Below are positions 56,609-64,000 of a stretch of DNA of 64,000 nt, one piece after another. The notes under the pieces were generated by a model. The model saw only the letters and a list, made by a program, of their open reading frames with translations, was not told the DNA's origin and searched no databases. The stretch's first letter is position 1, and every line of letters begins with the position of its first letter. Source of the DNA: Olivibacter sp. SDN3 (GTDB lineage: Bacteria; Bacteroidota; Bacteroidia; Sphingobacteriales; Sphingobacteriaceae); the NCBI RefSeq assembly GCF_014334135.1, contig NZ_CP060497.1, forward strand, positions 2,356,001 through 2,420,000. The letters run 5' to 3'. A program made the translations under genes and the position numbers.

Positions 56609-57187
56609 ATGCCAAATTTATATATAATAGCAGGTTGTAATGGTGCTGGCAAAACAACAGCTAGCTACACCGTTTTACCCGAAATCTTGAATTGTAAAGA
56701 ATTCGTAAATGCCGATATAATTGCGGCTGGGATATCTCCCTTTAATGTAGAGAGTGTTGCTTTGGAAGCAGGTAGAATTATGCTTAATCGAATTAATGAG
56801 CTAATTGAAGAACGAGTCGATTTTGCATTTGAGACAACCCTGGCTACCCGTAGTTATGTTTCATTGATTCGCAATGCGAGAGACAGAGGTTTTAATGTCA
56901 TTTTACTTTTTTTCTGGCTGGACTCTCCAGAACAAGCCCAAAAACGTGTAGCAAAAAGAGTTGCAAGCGGGGGACATCACATTCCTGATGATATAGTAGC
57001 TAGACGATACAAGAGGGGTGTTGTCAATTTATTTGAATTGTATATACCCATATGCGATGAATGGATGGTTTTTGTTAATATGGATGTAAGCCCTGAATTG
57101 ATTGCAAAGTCTGATTCACTTGGAAAAGAAATTTATAATACCGAACTTTGGGAAAGGATAGAAAGACAAGGCCATGATAAATATTGA
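56609..57187 (+). CDS. Zeta-toxin-family P-loop kinase
   Basis: A 192-aa P-loop NTPase. Walker A is AGCNGAGKTTASY (about residues 8-20). NADIIAAGISPFNVESVALE contains the substrate-binding Asp region, FAFETTLATRSYV is the zeta/AAA_33 signature, and KRVAKRVASGGHHIPDDIVA holds the lid Arg and His. Zeta toxins phosphorylate UDP-sugars; related kinases of this short form may act on other small molecules. Its last 14 bases overlap a 63-aa gene, so the two are translationally coupled and resemble a toxin-antitoxin pair with reversed order. Confidence 0.82.
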   Translation: MPNLYIIAGCNGAGKTTASYTVLPEILNCKEFVNADIIAAGISPFNVESVALEAGRIMLNRINELIEERVDFAFETTLATRSYVSLIRNARDRGFNVILLFFWLDSPEQAQKRVAKRVASGGHHIPDDIVARRYKRGVVNLFELYIPICDEWMVFVNMDVSPELIAKSDSLGKEIYNTELWERIERQGHDKY

Positions 57188-57365
57188 TTCAGCCTCAAAG
57201 GAATCGCCATTAAGTGCTCGTGTTCTCTTAGGACTTCGAAAGGCTATGCGTAAATTGGTAGAGGAAACTGCAGCGACAGGGGGCAGTCTTGTTGTGAAGA
57301 AGGATGGTGTAATCAAAGAAGTGCCTGCCAAAGAATTGCTCGGAACGTTGCCTAAAGAAGAATAA
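57174..57365 (+). CDS. Small partner of the zeta-toxin-like kinase
   Basis: A 63-aa, positively and negatively charged protein (RVLLGLRKAMRKLVEETAAT, then SLVVKKDGVIKEVPAKELL). It begins inside the kinase gene by 14 nt in another frame. It has no helix-turn-helix. The conserved coupling suggests an antitoxin or regulatory subunit, but it does not resemble the classic epsilon antitoxin. Confidence 0.6.
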   Translation: MINIDSASKESPLSARVLLGLRKAMRKLVEETAATGGSLVVKKDGVIKEVPAKELLGTLPKEE

Positions 57366-57409
57366 AACAATTAAAATTAATAGATACTTAACCCATTTTT
57401 TTAAAGCTG

Positions 57410-57637
57410 TTAATTTCTGATCAAAACAATCAATTTTTCTTTTTTTGCCATCGCCATTCTATCTATAATTACCATTGATCTTCTACCGCCTAGCGAAAAG
57501 GGTTTCTCTTCTTTAGATTTTTCGGGTCGATACCCGAATTTATAAAGCATAGTATAGGAGCTAATGTAAATTTCTACGCTGCTTTTTTCTAGAACAGGGA
57601 TATGACATATATTCAGCCATTCGAAGAAAACAAACAT
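57410..57637 (-). CDS. Hypothetical small protein
   Basis: A 75-aa frame from 57637. The C-terminal half is basic (YRPEKSKEEKPFSLGGRRSM and RMAMAKKEKLIVLIRN) and the N-terminal third hydrophobic. No family is recognised. It ends 45 bp from the kinase partner gene and lies just downstream of the PAP2 gene in the same direction. It may be a chance frame. Confidence 0.3.
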   Translation of the reverse strand: MFVFFEWLNICHIPVLEKSSVEIYISSYTMLYKFGYRPEKSKEEKPFSLGGRRSMVIIDRMAMAKKEKLIVLIRN

Positions 57638-57654
57638 TACGAGGGGCTCACCGT

Positions 57655-59067
57655 TTAGAAAAATGCTGTTAACTTTAAGCCTGCCGTTATGTAATTCATA
57701 TTATTCTTTTCCTTGAATGTTTGTACTGCCGAAGGTTCTGGGTCGGGATCCTCAAAATCTTCAGCTATGGTATAGGTAAAGATTGGCTTCAAATGATGGT
57801 AATCGGCATAGGCAGTAACTCCTAATTCAGTATTCAACATCCGTGTAAGAGCAAGCCCGCCATTCATCTTAAAAGCGCGCGCTGGCTTATAAGTTAGTAA
57901 GTCAACCTCATCATTAAGTATATTGTCATCATCGTCTTCGTATTTAAATGAAATTTTTCCCGTAGCGCCAGTAGCTATCCCTGCACCAAGTTTCGCTTGT
58001 ACGAGCCAATCGGAGGTGATTTCGTAGGTGTAATGTGGACCTATTGTGAAGTTCAAGACACCAACAGATTGTGTTACAATTGATGAGGATGAAGAACCAA
58101 TATCTGGATCTGAAAAAGTTGTCTCACTCGTACTTATCGGGAAACTTGCAAATGAGAAATCACCGCCCAAACCCCAACTCTTAGTAAAATAATAGGCGCC
58201 GTCTAAGCCAGCCTCAAAACCAGCTTTCGATCGAATTCCAATATCAAGGTTTTCAACCAGATTTCGAATAGAAGAGGCAAAACCAACTTTTAAAGATAGA
58301 TACGAAGGCTTATTTAGCGGGTTGTCAAAACGAAAATCACCTGGGCGATCACCCTGGTTCTTATAAAATTTGTTCACAAAAAAATAACCCAGTTGCGTAG
58401 ATAATATGCCAATACCAGCCCCTGCCAACACATCGGAAATCCAATGCCTATTGTTAAGCCCCCGTCCAATCCCCGTAAAGGTACTCATAGAGTATCCTGC
58501 GATACTATACATGGGGCTGATATGGCCAAATTCCCTGTGCATAAAAGTAGCGTTCATAAAAGCATTAGACGTATGTCCCGAAGGAAAAGAGTTTGCACGT
58601 GAGCCATCTGGCCTCTCTACTTTGGCGGTGTACTTAACTGAGTTTACAATAACAGCCATGATTGCGGCACTCGCAGCATAAGAGATGGTAGCACGCCCCA
58701 GCTTGTTACGACCTTCTACACCCGAAAGGTTTAAGGCGTAAACACTTGCTGCCGGCACATACTGCATGTAATCATCATAATGATGTGCGAAAGTAGGAAT
58801 GTACCGATTACGAACTTCTCTGATTTTCTCTCTACCGCTCCAAGTTGCTGCACTAGCCGCGAAGAAAATAGCCGGAGCGAGCCCAATTCTTACCGCGTCT
58901 TTTTCAAAGAAAGACTGTTTAACTCTTTTTAGTGTTAAACTGTCTTCACGTTGAAATAACGTACTTTTTTGGGATAAGGTTTGTGCCGTTAAATTAGCGT
59001 ATGTAACTAATAAATAGATAAAAACAGCTGTTAAGTTAAGAACTAAGTGTGTAAAGCTTGTTTTCAT
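57655..59067 (-). CDS. PAP2-family phosphatase fused to an outer-membrane-like beta barrel
   Basis: A 470-aa protein from the ATG at 59067 (MKTSFTHLVLNLTAVFIYLL). The signal peptide ends near residue 28. The PAP2 domain is at about residues 60-215 with all three motifs: KYTAKVERPDG, FPSGHTSNAF, and RGLNNRHWISDVLAGAGIG. From about 235 on, alternating strands (LSLKVGFASSIRNLVENLDI to YITAGLKLTAFF) end in Phe, as outer-membrane barrels do. It would dephosphorylate lipids such as undecaprenyl-PP or lipid A from an outer-membrane anchor. Confidence 0.85.
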   Translation of the reverse strand: MKTSFTHLVLNLTAVFIYLLVTYANLTAQTLSQKSTLFQREDSLTLKRVKQSFFEKDAVRIGLAPAIFFAASAATWSGREKIREVRNRYIPTFAHHYDDYMQYVPAASVYALNLSGVEGRNKLGRATISYAASAAIMAVIVNSVKYTAKVERPDGSRANSFPSGHTSNAFMNATFMHREFGHISPMYSIAGYSMSTFTGIGRGLNNRHWISDVLAGAGIGILSTQLGYFFVNKFYKNQGDRPGDFRFDNPLNKPSYLSLKVGFASSIRNLVENLDIGIRSKAGFEAGLDGAYYFTKSWGLGGDFSFASFPISTSETTFSDPDIGSSSSSIVTQSVGVLNFTIGPHYTYEITSDWLVQAKLGAGIATGATGKISFKYEDDDDNILNDEVDLLTYKPARAFKMNGGLALTRMLNTELGVTAYADYHHLKPIFTYTIAEDFEDPDPEPSAVQTFKEKNNMNYITAGLKLTAFF

Positions 59068-59220
59068 AATAGTGTTTTTAGCATTATATTTAAAGAGCGA
59101 TGAAAATAAACAGAAAAAACCTGAAGGTGTCAATGCTTCTGCGGCAGATAGCTATCAGGTAAAGTATACGTAATATAGTAGAACGTGTTTGTCGCGTCTA
59201 ATTGAATGTTAGTTATATGC

Positions 59221-60003
59221 TCATTTTGAAGGGTGCTTTAATGATAAAAAATAATTGTCGTACAATTCCCTGATGTTCTTTATATCGGTAAAGTCTGGTT
59301 TGATAATCCCCGCTGACGGGTTGTCAAGATCTTGTATTGTATAAAGAATAATATAGCTCATCACCGCAAAAATAATAGCCGAAATATGCATTTTGGTATG
59401 CAACATTCCACGCAGGAAGCCCAACAAAAAGCCAATAAGTAGAGAAAAAAGTATTAAAATAAAAAGAATTAGGGTAGGAGTGTTTCGATGATATGAATAG
59501 AGTAACCTGTAATAGATGTGTTCCATCTCTTCGAGCGCATTTATCAATTCAGAAACATTTTGTTTTTTTCCCGGATGCCTTGCAATATAATCTACTAAGA
59601 AGCGATCAAAGCTGTGGTCTAATGTTTCTATTTCTCTTACGGTTTCTCGCACTTCGGCGTTCGATCTCTGTACAGCGTTTAGCTGCATATCAAAAATACA
59701 GGACATGTAGTTGTAAAGTTCTACTTGTAATTCGTGATCGTATAACTTACTTTTCCGTAATATTAAGGCTAATTTATCCGCGGTATCATGGATATATCCG
59801 GTACGTTCTTTGGCGTTATTTCCAGCCTGTACCAATGAAAATGAAATCAATAATGAGTAGAATCCTACAAGTCCATTTTCGATCCCAAGTGGCGTCCATT
59901 TAGGTCTTGTTGGAAAAACATAATCAGCTACTTTCTTGCCGATACCTAAACTGGCAATTAACAATACAGGATAAACAATTATGTGAAAAATAAGGCCTAA
60001 CAT
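59221..60003 (-). CDS. Bestrophin-like (DUF4239) membrane protein
   Basis: A 260-aa protein with two N-terminal membrane helices (about residues 3-22 and 42-62) and two C-terminal ones (about 172-192 and 200-220), separated by a helical cytoplasmic domain. The motif GLVGFYSLLISFSLVQAGNN resembles the family's conserved second helix. The length is typical. It might be a channel-like protein, but no function is established. Confidence 0.7.
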   Translation of the reverse strand: MLGLIFHIIVYPVLLIASLGIGKKVADYVFPTRPKWTPLGIENGLVGFYSLLISFSLVQAGNNAKERTGYIHDTADKLALILRKSKLYDHELQVELYNYMSCIFDMQLNAVQRSNAEVRETVREIETLDHSFDRFLVDYIARHPGKKQNVSELINALEEMEHIYYRLLYSYHRNTPTLILFILILFSLLIGFLLGFLRGMLHTKMHISAIIFAVMSYIILYTIQDLDNPSAGIIKPDFTDIKNIRELYDNYFLSLKHPSK

Positions 60004-60078
60004 GGAATTGATAAGGTTATATCGAGATCAAGAGCATGGGCAGCCTGCTCATCCCGCTTGTATAGTAACGATAAATAA

Positions 60079-60675
60079 CTACTTAATCCTATATGCCAAC
60101 ACGAGATTAGCAATGCCTTTATAGCCATAACCAACGTTTAAAGAGATACTAAACGGATTTCCATAGCTAATGCCTATGGCATCCAGCTGATATGCAAAAT
60201 CGGTGGTTTTGTCCTTTTCAATAATTACATCGTCTTTTGTGGAACTCCGAGCGTGCGCAACACCGGCACCAATACCCGAATGCAATCTAAAGTTTTTATG
60301 ATTAATGTAATTATATTTGAGTTCAGCTAATACCGCATAAGTATTAGTAGATATGCTGCCCGCCTTAGTGGATTCCATCAAAAGATCTTTGCTGGAATTC
60401 TCATAAACAAAACTTCCACCAAACTCCAGTTTTTCAGTTACGTAAGCTCTATATCCTCCGAAAATTGCGCCTGTATATTTAGAATCAGCCACATTATACG
60501 CGCCTCCAGTAGCGGTTGTTATGATAATATCCGCAATGACGTCGTCTATTGAATTAGCTGTCGCAACTCCATATCCTAGATAGAAACTGGCACCATCTTG
60601 AGCAAAACCATTTCGCGTAATACAGGCAAATAAAAATAAGGTAGCTACAAATAATTTGATAGAAAAATTCTTCAT
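60079..60675 (-). CDS. Outer-membrane beta-barrel protein
   Basis: A 198-aa exported protein with a signal peptide (residues 1-25, ending GFAQ). It has eight or so alternating strands rich in Gly and aromatic residues (SFYLGYGVATANS, GAIFGGYRAYVTEKLEFGGS, FRLHSGIGAGVAHA and SLNVGYGYKGIANLVLAYRI), as in OmpW/OprF-like small barrels. No ligand can be inferred. The three envelope genes from 57655 to 60675 are co-directional and may be linked. Confidence 0.8.
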   Translation of the reverse strand: MKNFSIKLFVATLFLFACITRNGFAQDGASFYLGYGVATANSIDDVIADIIITTATGGAYNVADSKYTGAIFGGYRAYVTEKLEFGGSFVYENSSKDLLMESTKAGSISTNTYAVLAELKYNYINHKNFRLHSGIGAGVAHARSSTKDDVIIEKDKTTDFAYQLDAIGISYGNPFSISLNVGYGYKGIANLVLAYRIK

Positions 60676-61221
60676 AATAATTGGTTAATAATTGTTTTTA
60701 AGGGGTATTGTTTAAATTTATAATCAATAATATTTAAAATATAACTGATTTTCTTAAAAATTGTTTTGCTATTTCATGTTGTTTATTCTCATACACTTCT
60801 GTCTGAAAAACAAGTAGCACAACTATTATAGAAATTGCTCCAAAAATTACTCCTTTCACGCCAAAAGTACTGTGATCGGAAGTGCCTCACATATCATAAA
60901 CGTGATGGCCCTCACCTATATATGATGCTAGGCAACCAAAAACTCGGGTATAACCTAGGCTTTGCCAGCTAAAATAATAGAAGATTTCTCAAAGTATAAA
61001 TTTTTTACACGAATGGTCACCCTCCTTACACAGAAAATATTTTGCCGAAACAAACAGTAATAAAATCTGCCTATTGTTTCATATATATCCATCCTATGAA
61101 CTACATGTTTTCTTGTTGAACAATATTTTAATAGTTCTGCGGATACAGGTCTTTAAGATTTTTATGGTTTATGGATATGATGTTTTCCAATGTCTATTTC
61201 AACTACTGAAAAGGATTTATC
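60676..61221. other. Intergenic stretch without recognisable gene
   Basis: About 545 A/T-rich bases. The first part must hold the promoter of the beta-barrel gene. No intact or clearly decayed gene is visible. Confidence 0.35.
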
Positions 61222-61265
61222 GGAATTATAACAAAAAATGTCTTCCACTTTTTTGTTATAATTCC
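61222..61265. terminator. Perfect 17-bp inverted repeat downstream of an AraC gene
   Basis: GGAATTATAACAAAAAA (61222-61238) and TTTTTTGTTATAATTCC (61249-61265) are exact complements around a 10-base loop. It begins 42 nt beyond the stop of the AraC gene (61308). The A/T-rich stem with its own U-run suits a bidirectional terminator. Confidence 0.6.
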
Positions 61266-61307
61266 TTATTCGCTAAACCGATTATATGCAGACAGGTTTT
61301 CGCTTGG

Positions 61308-62315
61308 CTATTTATACTTGTGTCGGTATTCAGATGGCGTTTTTCCTGTCCATTTTTTAAATGCTCGAACAAACCCGCTTGGTTCCGCGTAACCCAAAAT
61401 TGACGAAATTTCTTTTATAGACGAAGTACTGTTTTGAATGTAATGAATCGCCAACGACTTTCGCACTTCTTCTACTATTTGAAGATAAGACACGCCCTCT
61501 TCTTTGAGTTTTCGTTGAAGTGTACGCACACTTAAGTTGAAATTTCCGGCTACGGATTCAATAGAAAGTGAGTATAGGTAAGAGTTTGCAATCAGAAAAT
61601 TAAAAATCTTTTTTGAAAAACCGCCATTTAACGATGTTGGATTTTGTAGTTTATTGATTTGTTCAATTAACAGATTTTGAATTTCATAATTGGCGGTTAT
61701 GATTTTTGTTTTCAGGTAGTCTTTTTTGAACTCTAAAGAATAGTTATCATTTTTCTTCGTTGAGCATTTTAAAATGTTTTGGTATTCTCTGTCGTAAATC
61801 TTTTTATAAGTTAACAGACTAGCTTTTATCGGTTTCGGATTTTCAAGTACCAACCCTTTTAATTCATATAGTGTAAAAGTAATCAAAAAATCACCCATTT
61901 GATTTCGAGCGGTAGGAAAGTTGTCAAATCCATCATTTTTTTGGAAAGTAATTGTAAATGTTTTTGTTTTTTCCTCAATCTGAATCGTGTAAAAGTCCGT
62001 AATCAAATGAACAAGTGAACACGCGTGTTGCAAAGCTTCTTTAACGGTATTGCTTGTTTGAATAATCTGACCAATTGTATTCAGGGCCGCAATTTGCATT
62101 GTCGCTCCAAAATGTAATCCTATCAGTTCATCGCCTGAAAGCTGAACAATGTTTTTCCATACATTCTCCAGTTGTTGATTGGTAAGGTTGAACTTTGTTT
62201 TGGTATTTAATTCACGAAGCGAAATGCCCGATAACGATGTTATTCTTTGAGGATCTATATTTCTTTCTCCGCAAAATAGCAGCAATGCCTGCAAAAAAGT
62301 TCGCCTGTAATTCAT
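61308..62315 (-). CDS. AraC-family regulator with arabinose-binding-type (PF12625-like) sensor
   Basis: A 335-aa protein from the ATG at 62315 (MNYRRTFLQALLLFCGERNI). The frame upstream to 62372 lacks coding character. Residues 1-200 form an OruR/ArgR-like sensor (NVWKNIVQLSGDELIGLHFG). The C-terminal helix-turn-helix is SIESVAGNFNLSVRTLQRKL and IKEISSILGYAEPSGFVRAF. It is divergent, with 130 bp between starts, from a two-gene unit of membrane and SnoaL-like proteins that it probably controls. Confidence 0.9.
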   Translation of the reverse strand: MNYRRTFLQALLLFCGERNIDPQRITSLSGISLRELNTKTKFNLTNQQLENVWKNIVQLSGDELIGLHFGATMQIAALNTIGQIIQTSNTVKEALQHACSLVHLITDFYTIQIEEKTKTFTITFQKNDGFDNFPTARNQMGDFLITFTLYELKGLVLENPKPIKASLLTYKKIYDREYQNILKCSTKKNDNYSLEFKKDYLKTKIITANYEIQNLLIEQINKLQNPTSLNGGFSKKIFNFLIANSYLYSLSIESVAGNFNLSVRTLQRKLKEEGVSYLQIVEEVRKSLAIHYIQNSTSSIKEISSILGYAEPSGFVRAFKKWTGKTPSEYRHKYK

Positions 62316-62445
62316 GGCGTAAAAGTACAGAAATGTTTTGTTGCCTTGCAATAGATTGACGTAAAATACCAATACAGTGTCGTATTAAGATAACAGTAAA
62401 AGGTCAACTTAAAGATAACTTTGTTGAAAATAAAAAGCTAAGGTT

Positions 62446-62814
62446 ATGACACTAAAAAAAGTTCTGCTGATAAATGCTATCAGCTCAGGAGTTACAGGAA
62501 TTCAGTTGGCACTAATGCCAAATTTTTTTGCAAACCTGTTTAAGGTGAGTTATGTCGTTCCATTTGTGGAAGTCGGGATTTTTCTGATATTATTTTCATT
62601 ATTTGTACTGGCAACTGCTTTTAAAAACCCTAATCAAAAAAGCTGGACGAAACTCATTATCGGAATGGATATAACCTGGGTAATTGCAAGTATTATTGCT
62701 GTCATCCTATTGTTTCAGTTGATCAGCATAGTTGGTTCTGTTATCATTCTTGCAGTTGCAGGTTGGGTAGGGTTAATGGCGTACTTGCAAAACAGAGGTT
62801 TACAAAATATTTAA
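62446..62814 (+). CDS. Four-helix membrane protein of unknown function
   Basis: A 122-aa protein with four membrane helices (about residues 5-27, 38-58, 68-90 and 92-112) and short basic loops (KNPNQKSWTKL). It is separated by only 3 nt from the SnoaL-like gene, so the two are one transcript under the divergent AraC regulator. I do not recognise the family. Confidence 0.7.
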   Translation: MTLKKVLLINAISSGVTGIQLALMPNFFANLFKVSYVVPFVEVGIFLILFSLFVLATAFKNPNQKSWTKLIIGMDITWVIASIIAVILLFQLISIVGSVIILAVAGWVGLMAYLQNRGLQNI

Positions 62815-62817
62815 GAT

Positions 62818-63216
62818 ATGGTCAGTCCAAAAATAATGGCAGATGTTTTCCTTAAACACCTTCAGGATAGAGATTTAGAGAGCCTTGTAAATTTGTTCTC
62901 TGATGAAATAGAATGGCAGATTCCCGGAAACACAGACGACATAAAATGGTTAGGAACAAGAAGTTCTAGGATTGAAGTGAAAGAATTTTTCGAATTACTT
63001 TGGTCAGCGACAGAACCTGTTTCTGCTGAAGTGTATAAAATTTTTATTGACAAATCTGACGTTGTTATTACGGGAGCATTTGTTACAAAAATGTTGGAAA
63101 CAAACAAAACTGTAAGTTCAATTTTCTTTATTCATTTTGTTGTGGAGGATAGTAGAATTGTCAAATACACATTGTTGGAAGATAGTTATGCTGTTTCAAA
63201 GTCTTTATTGAAATAA
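62818..63216 (+). CDS. SnoaL/NTF2-like protein
   Basis: A 132-aa NTF2-like protein with the family layout: helix FLKHLQDRDLESLVNLFSDE, then IEWQIPGNTDDIKWLGTRSS, FFELLWSATEP, and strands VVITGAFVTKMLETNKTVSS and IFFIHFVVEDSRIVKYTLLE. Such cones bind small hydrophobic ligands and can act as cyclases or isomerases. There is no signal peptide. It is the second gene of the AraC-controlled pair and is followed by a hairpin terminator. Confidence 0.88.
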   Translation: MVSPKIMADVFLKHLQDRDLESLVNLFSDEIEWQIPGNTDDIKWLGTRSSRIEVKEFFELLWSATEPVSAEVYKIFIDKSDVVITGAFVTKMLETNKTVSSIFFIHFVVEDSRIVKYTLLEDSYAVSKSLLK

Positions 63217-63312
63217 CTATTCCTGAAGGCATTATAACTGTCTTTTCTTTGCTTTAAAGAAGCTTCAATTGTGTAAATATCAAACGCGCTTCAGGGGTTG
63301 TTTTATCTATCA

Positions 63313-63350
63313 AGGCCCTTACCTATGCCAGGCGAAATAGCTAAGGGCCT
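63313..63350 (+). terminator. Hairpin terminator after the SnoaL-like gene
   Basis: AGGCCCTTA (63313-63321) and TAAGGGCCT (63342-63350) pair exactly, with an inner CTA/TAG pairing after one mismatch. T-rich sequence follows. It lies about 95 nt past the stop at 63216 and suits the end of the two-gene unit. Confidence 0.55.
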
Positions 63351-63450
63351 CTAGTTGTTCTTTTGTAAAGGGGAGAAAGATCTTATAATCCCCCTCAAAT
63401 TTCAATTCTTTACCTCATTAGCCTTCAGCCCTCGCAAAAGGCAACTTTAA

Positions 63451-64000
63451 TCATTCGCTCACCATGAATTTTTTTAATCCCTCGAATCCTTCGGTACCGT
63501 AATTGCTGTATAGGATTTCCCCCGTCCTGTCGATAATCATATATGTAGGAAAATTGGAAACGTTTAGACCTCTACTAATTGTACTTTTCCTAGCTTGCTG
63601 GTTGTCCAATAATTGAGGCCATGCTACCCCGTGTTCGGAAAAGATCTCTTTTGCCTTGTCAAAGTTTTCAGGCCGGTCGAAGCAAATGCTCAGAAAATCA
63701 TATTCCTCCTTTGAGGAACTGTACAACTCCTGTAAATGGGGGAGTGCTTCGATACAGGGAGCACACCAGGTCCCCCAGAAATCCAGCACCAGATATTCGT
63801 TATTTTCGGAAAAATAGGGTAGGAGCTTCGCCAGGTGAACGTCCGGTATATATGCTGCACCGGTTTCCACAACTGGATGCAGATACAAGTTTTCCATTCC
63901 CGTATCAAGACTGTCAAGTCGATAGGGCTTTCCTTCGATATTGACCGTGTCCTGTAAACGATAGGAATGTTTATATGCCAATCCTTCGTTAATTCTGTCT
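63451..64000 (-). CDS. TlpA-like thioredoxin-domain protein (cut by window edge)
   Basis: A thioredoxin-domain protein open to the window edge on its 5' side; at least 180 residues are visible. The frame continues upstream of the TTG at 63981 without a stop, so the true start lies outside. The redox motif is FWGTWCAPCIEAL and the cis-Pro loop SNFPTYMIIDRTG. It is probably a periplasmic thiol-disulfide reductase, perhaps with an N-terminal DUF4369 domain like the one at 55122. Confidence 0.85.
   Translation of the reverse strand, partial: DRINEGLAYKHSYRLQDTVNIEGKPYRLDSLDTGMENLYLHPVVETGAAYIPDVHLAKLLPYFSENNEYLVLDFWGTWCAPCIEALPHLQELYSSSKEEYDFLSICFDRPENFDKAKEIFSEHGVAWPQLLDNQQARKSTISRGLNVSNFPTYMIIDRTGEILYSNYGTEGFEGLKKFMVSE

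Noticed and set aside
61074-61403. 109-codon plus-strand frame downstream of the AraC gene.
   Set aside because: It contains the perfect inverted repeat and runs antisense into the AraC coding region. It is best seen as a shadow frame.

Overview
The window reads as chromosomal DNA of a Bacteroidota bacterium, most likely Sphingobacteriaceae (Sphingobacterium, Pedobacter, Olivibacter or Parapedobacter-like). This rests on gene content: FtsX/MacB-type permeases, TlpA proteins with DUF4369, a TonB receptor with a carboxypeptidase-regulatory-like head, GH127 and GH92 glycosidases, DUF6660, DUF417, and many AraC and HxlR regulators. It is also supported by Bacteroidota-type promoters (-33 TTG, -7 TAnnTTTG) and by weak or absent Shine-Dalgarno sites. 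No rRNA, tRNA, CRISPR array, phage or plasmid backbone was recognised.

Layout. 0-7.9 kb: an FtsX permease with a sigma-54-like promoter, two DinB-like proteins, a methyltransferase, an HxlR regulator, a Tat-exported dienelactone hydrolase, and remnants of GH105, VOC, TlpA and Rid genes. 7.97-9.33 kb: a complete IS256-family element with an 8-bp target duplication. 9.4-17.4 kb: a broken macrolide phosphotransferase, an M23 peptidase, a decayed metallo-beta-lactamase-fold gene, an alpha/beta hydrolase/LysR divergent pair and an NAD(P) oxidoreductase/HxlR divergent pair. 17.4-29 kb: a GH127 glycosidase, methyltransferases, a luciferase-like/flavin monooxygenase pair, and cupin, M20, SRPBCC and AraC remnants. 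28.5-38.2 kb: AraC-DUF417, then an AraC regulator divergent from an accessory redox cluster. 38.3-50 kb: TfoX, DUF6660-TonB receptor, GAPDH tail-to-tail with a GlxA-type regulator, a TetR-monooxygenase-AKR operon, and GH92. 50-64 kb: two EamA transporters, a CGNR regulator, TlpA proteins, a zeta-toxin-like kinase with a small partner, a PAP2-beta-barrel fusion, envelope proteins and an AraC regulator with its neighbours.

The most interesting unit is at 30-38 kb. A 64-bp promoter block is conserved without gaps in front of two operons: aldo/keto reductase-hydrolase-flavodoxin-NTF2-like, and CMD-like-hydrolase-cupin. An AraC gene lies beside the first copy, so the two operons look like one regulon, plausibly for handling reactive carbonyls or quinones. 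The reductase is split by an IS3-family element whose precise removal would restore a 327-aa reading frame. A second recurring element (GTATATA, 12 bp, TTGCATATAAA, then a -7 box, with constant spacing) occurs near 22.7, 38.2 and 53.5 kb.

The window is unusually rich in broken genes (about 20). Several keep a recognisable head joined to a recognisable tail, with the middle missing. This suggests an accessory region under active decay. Functions are assigned from family motifs recalled from memory; no database search was run.
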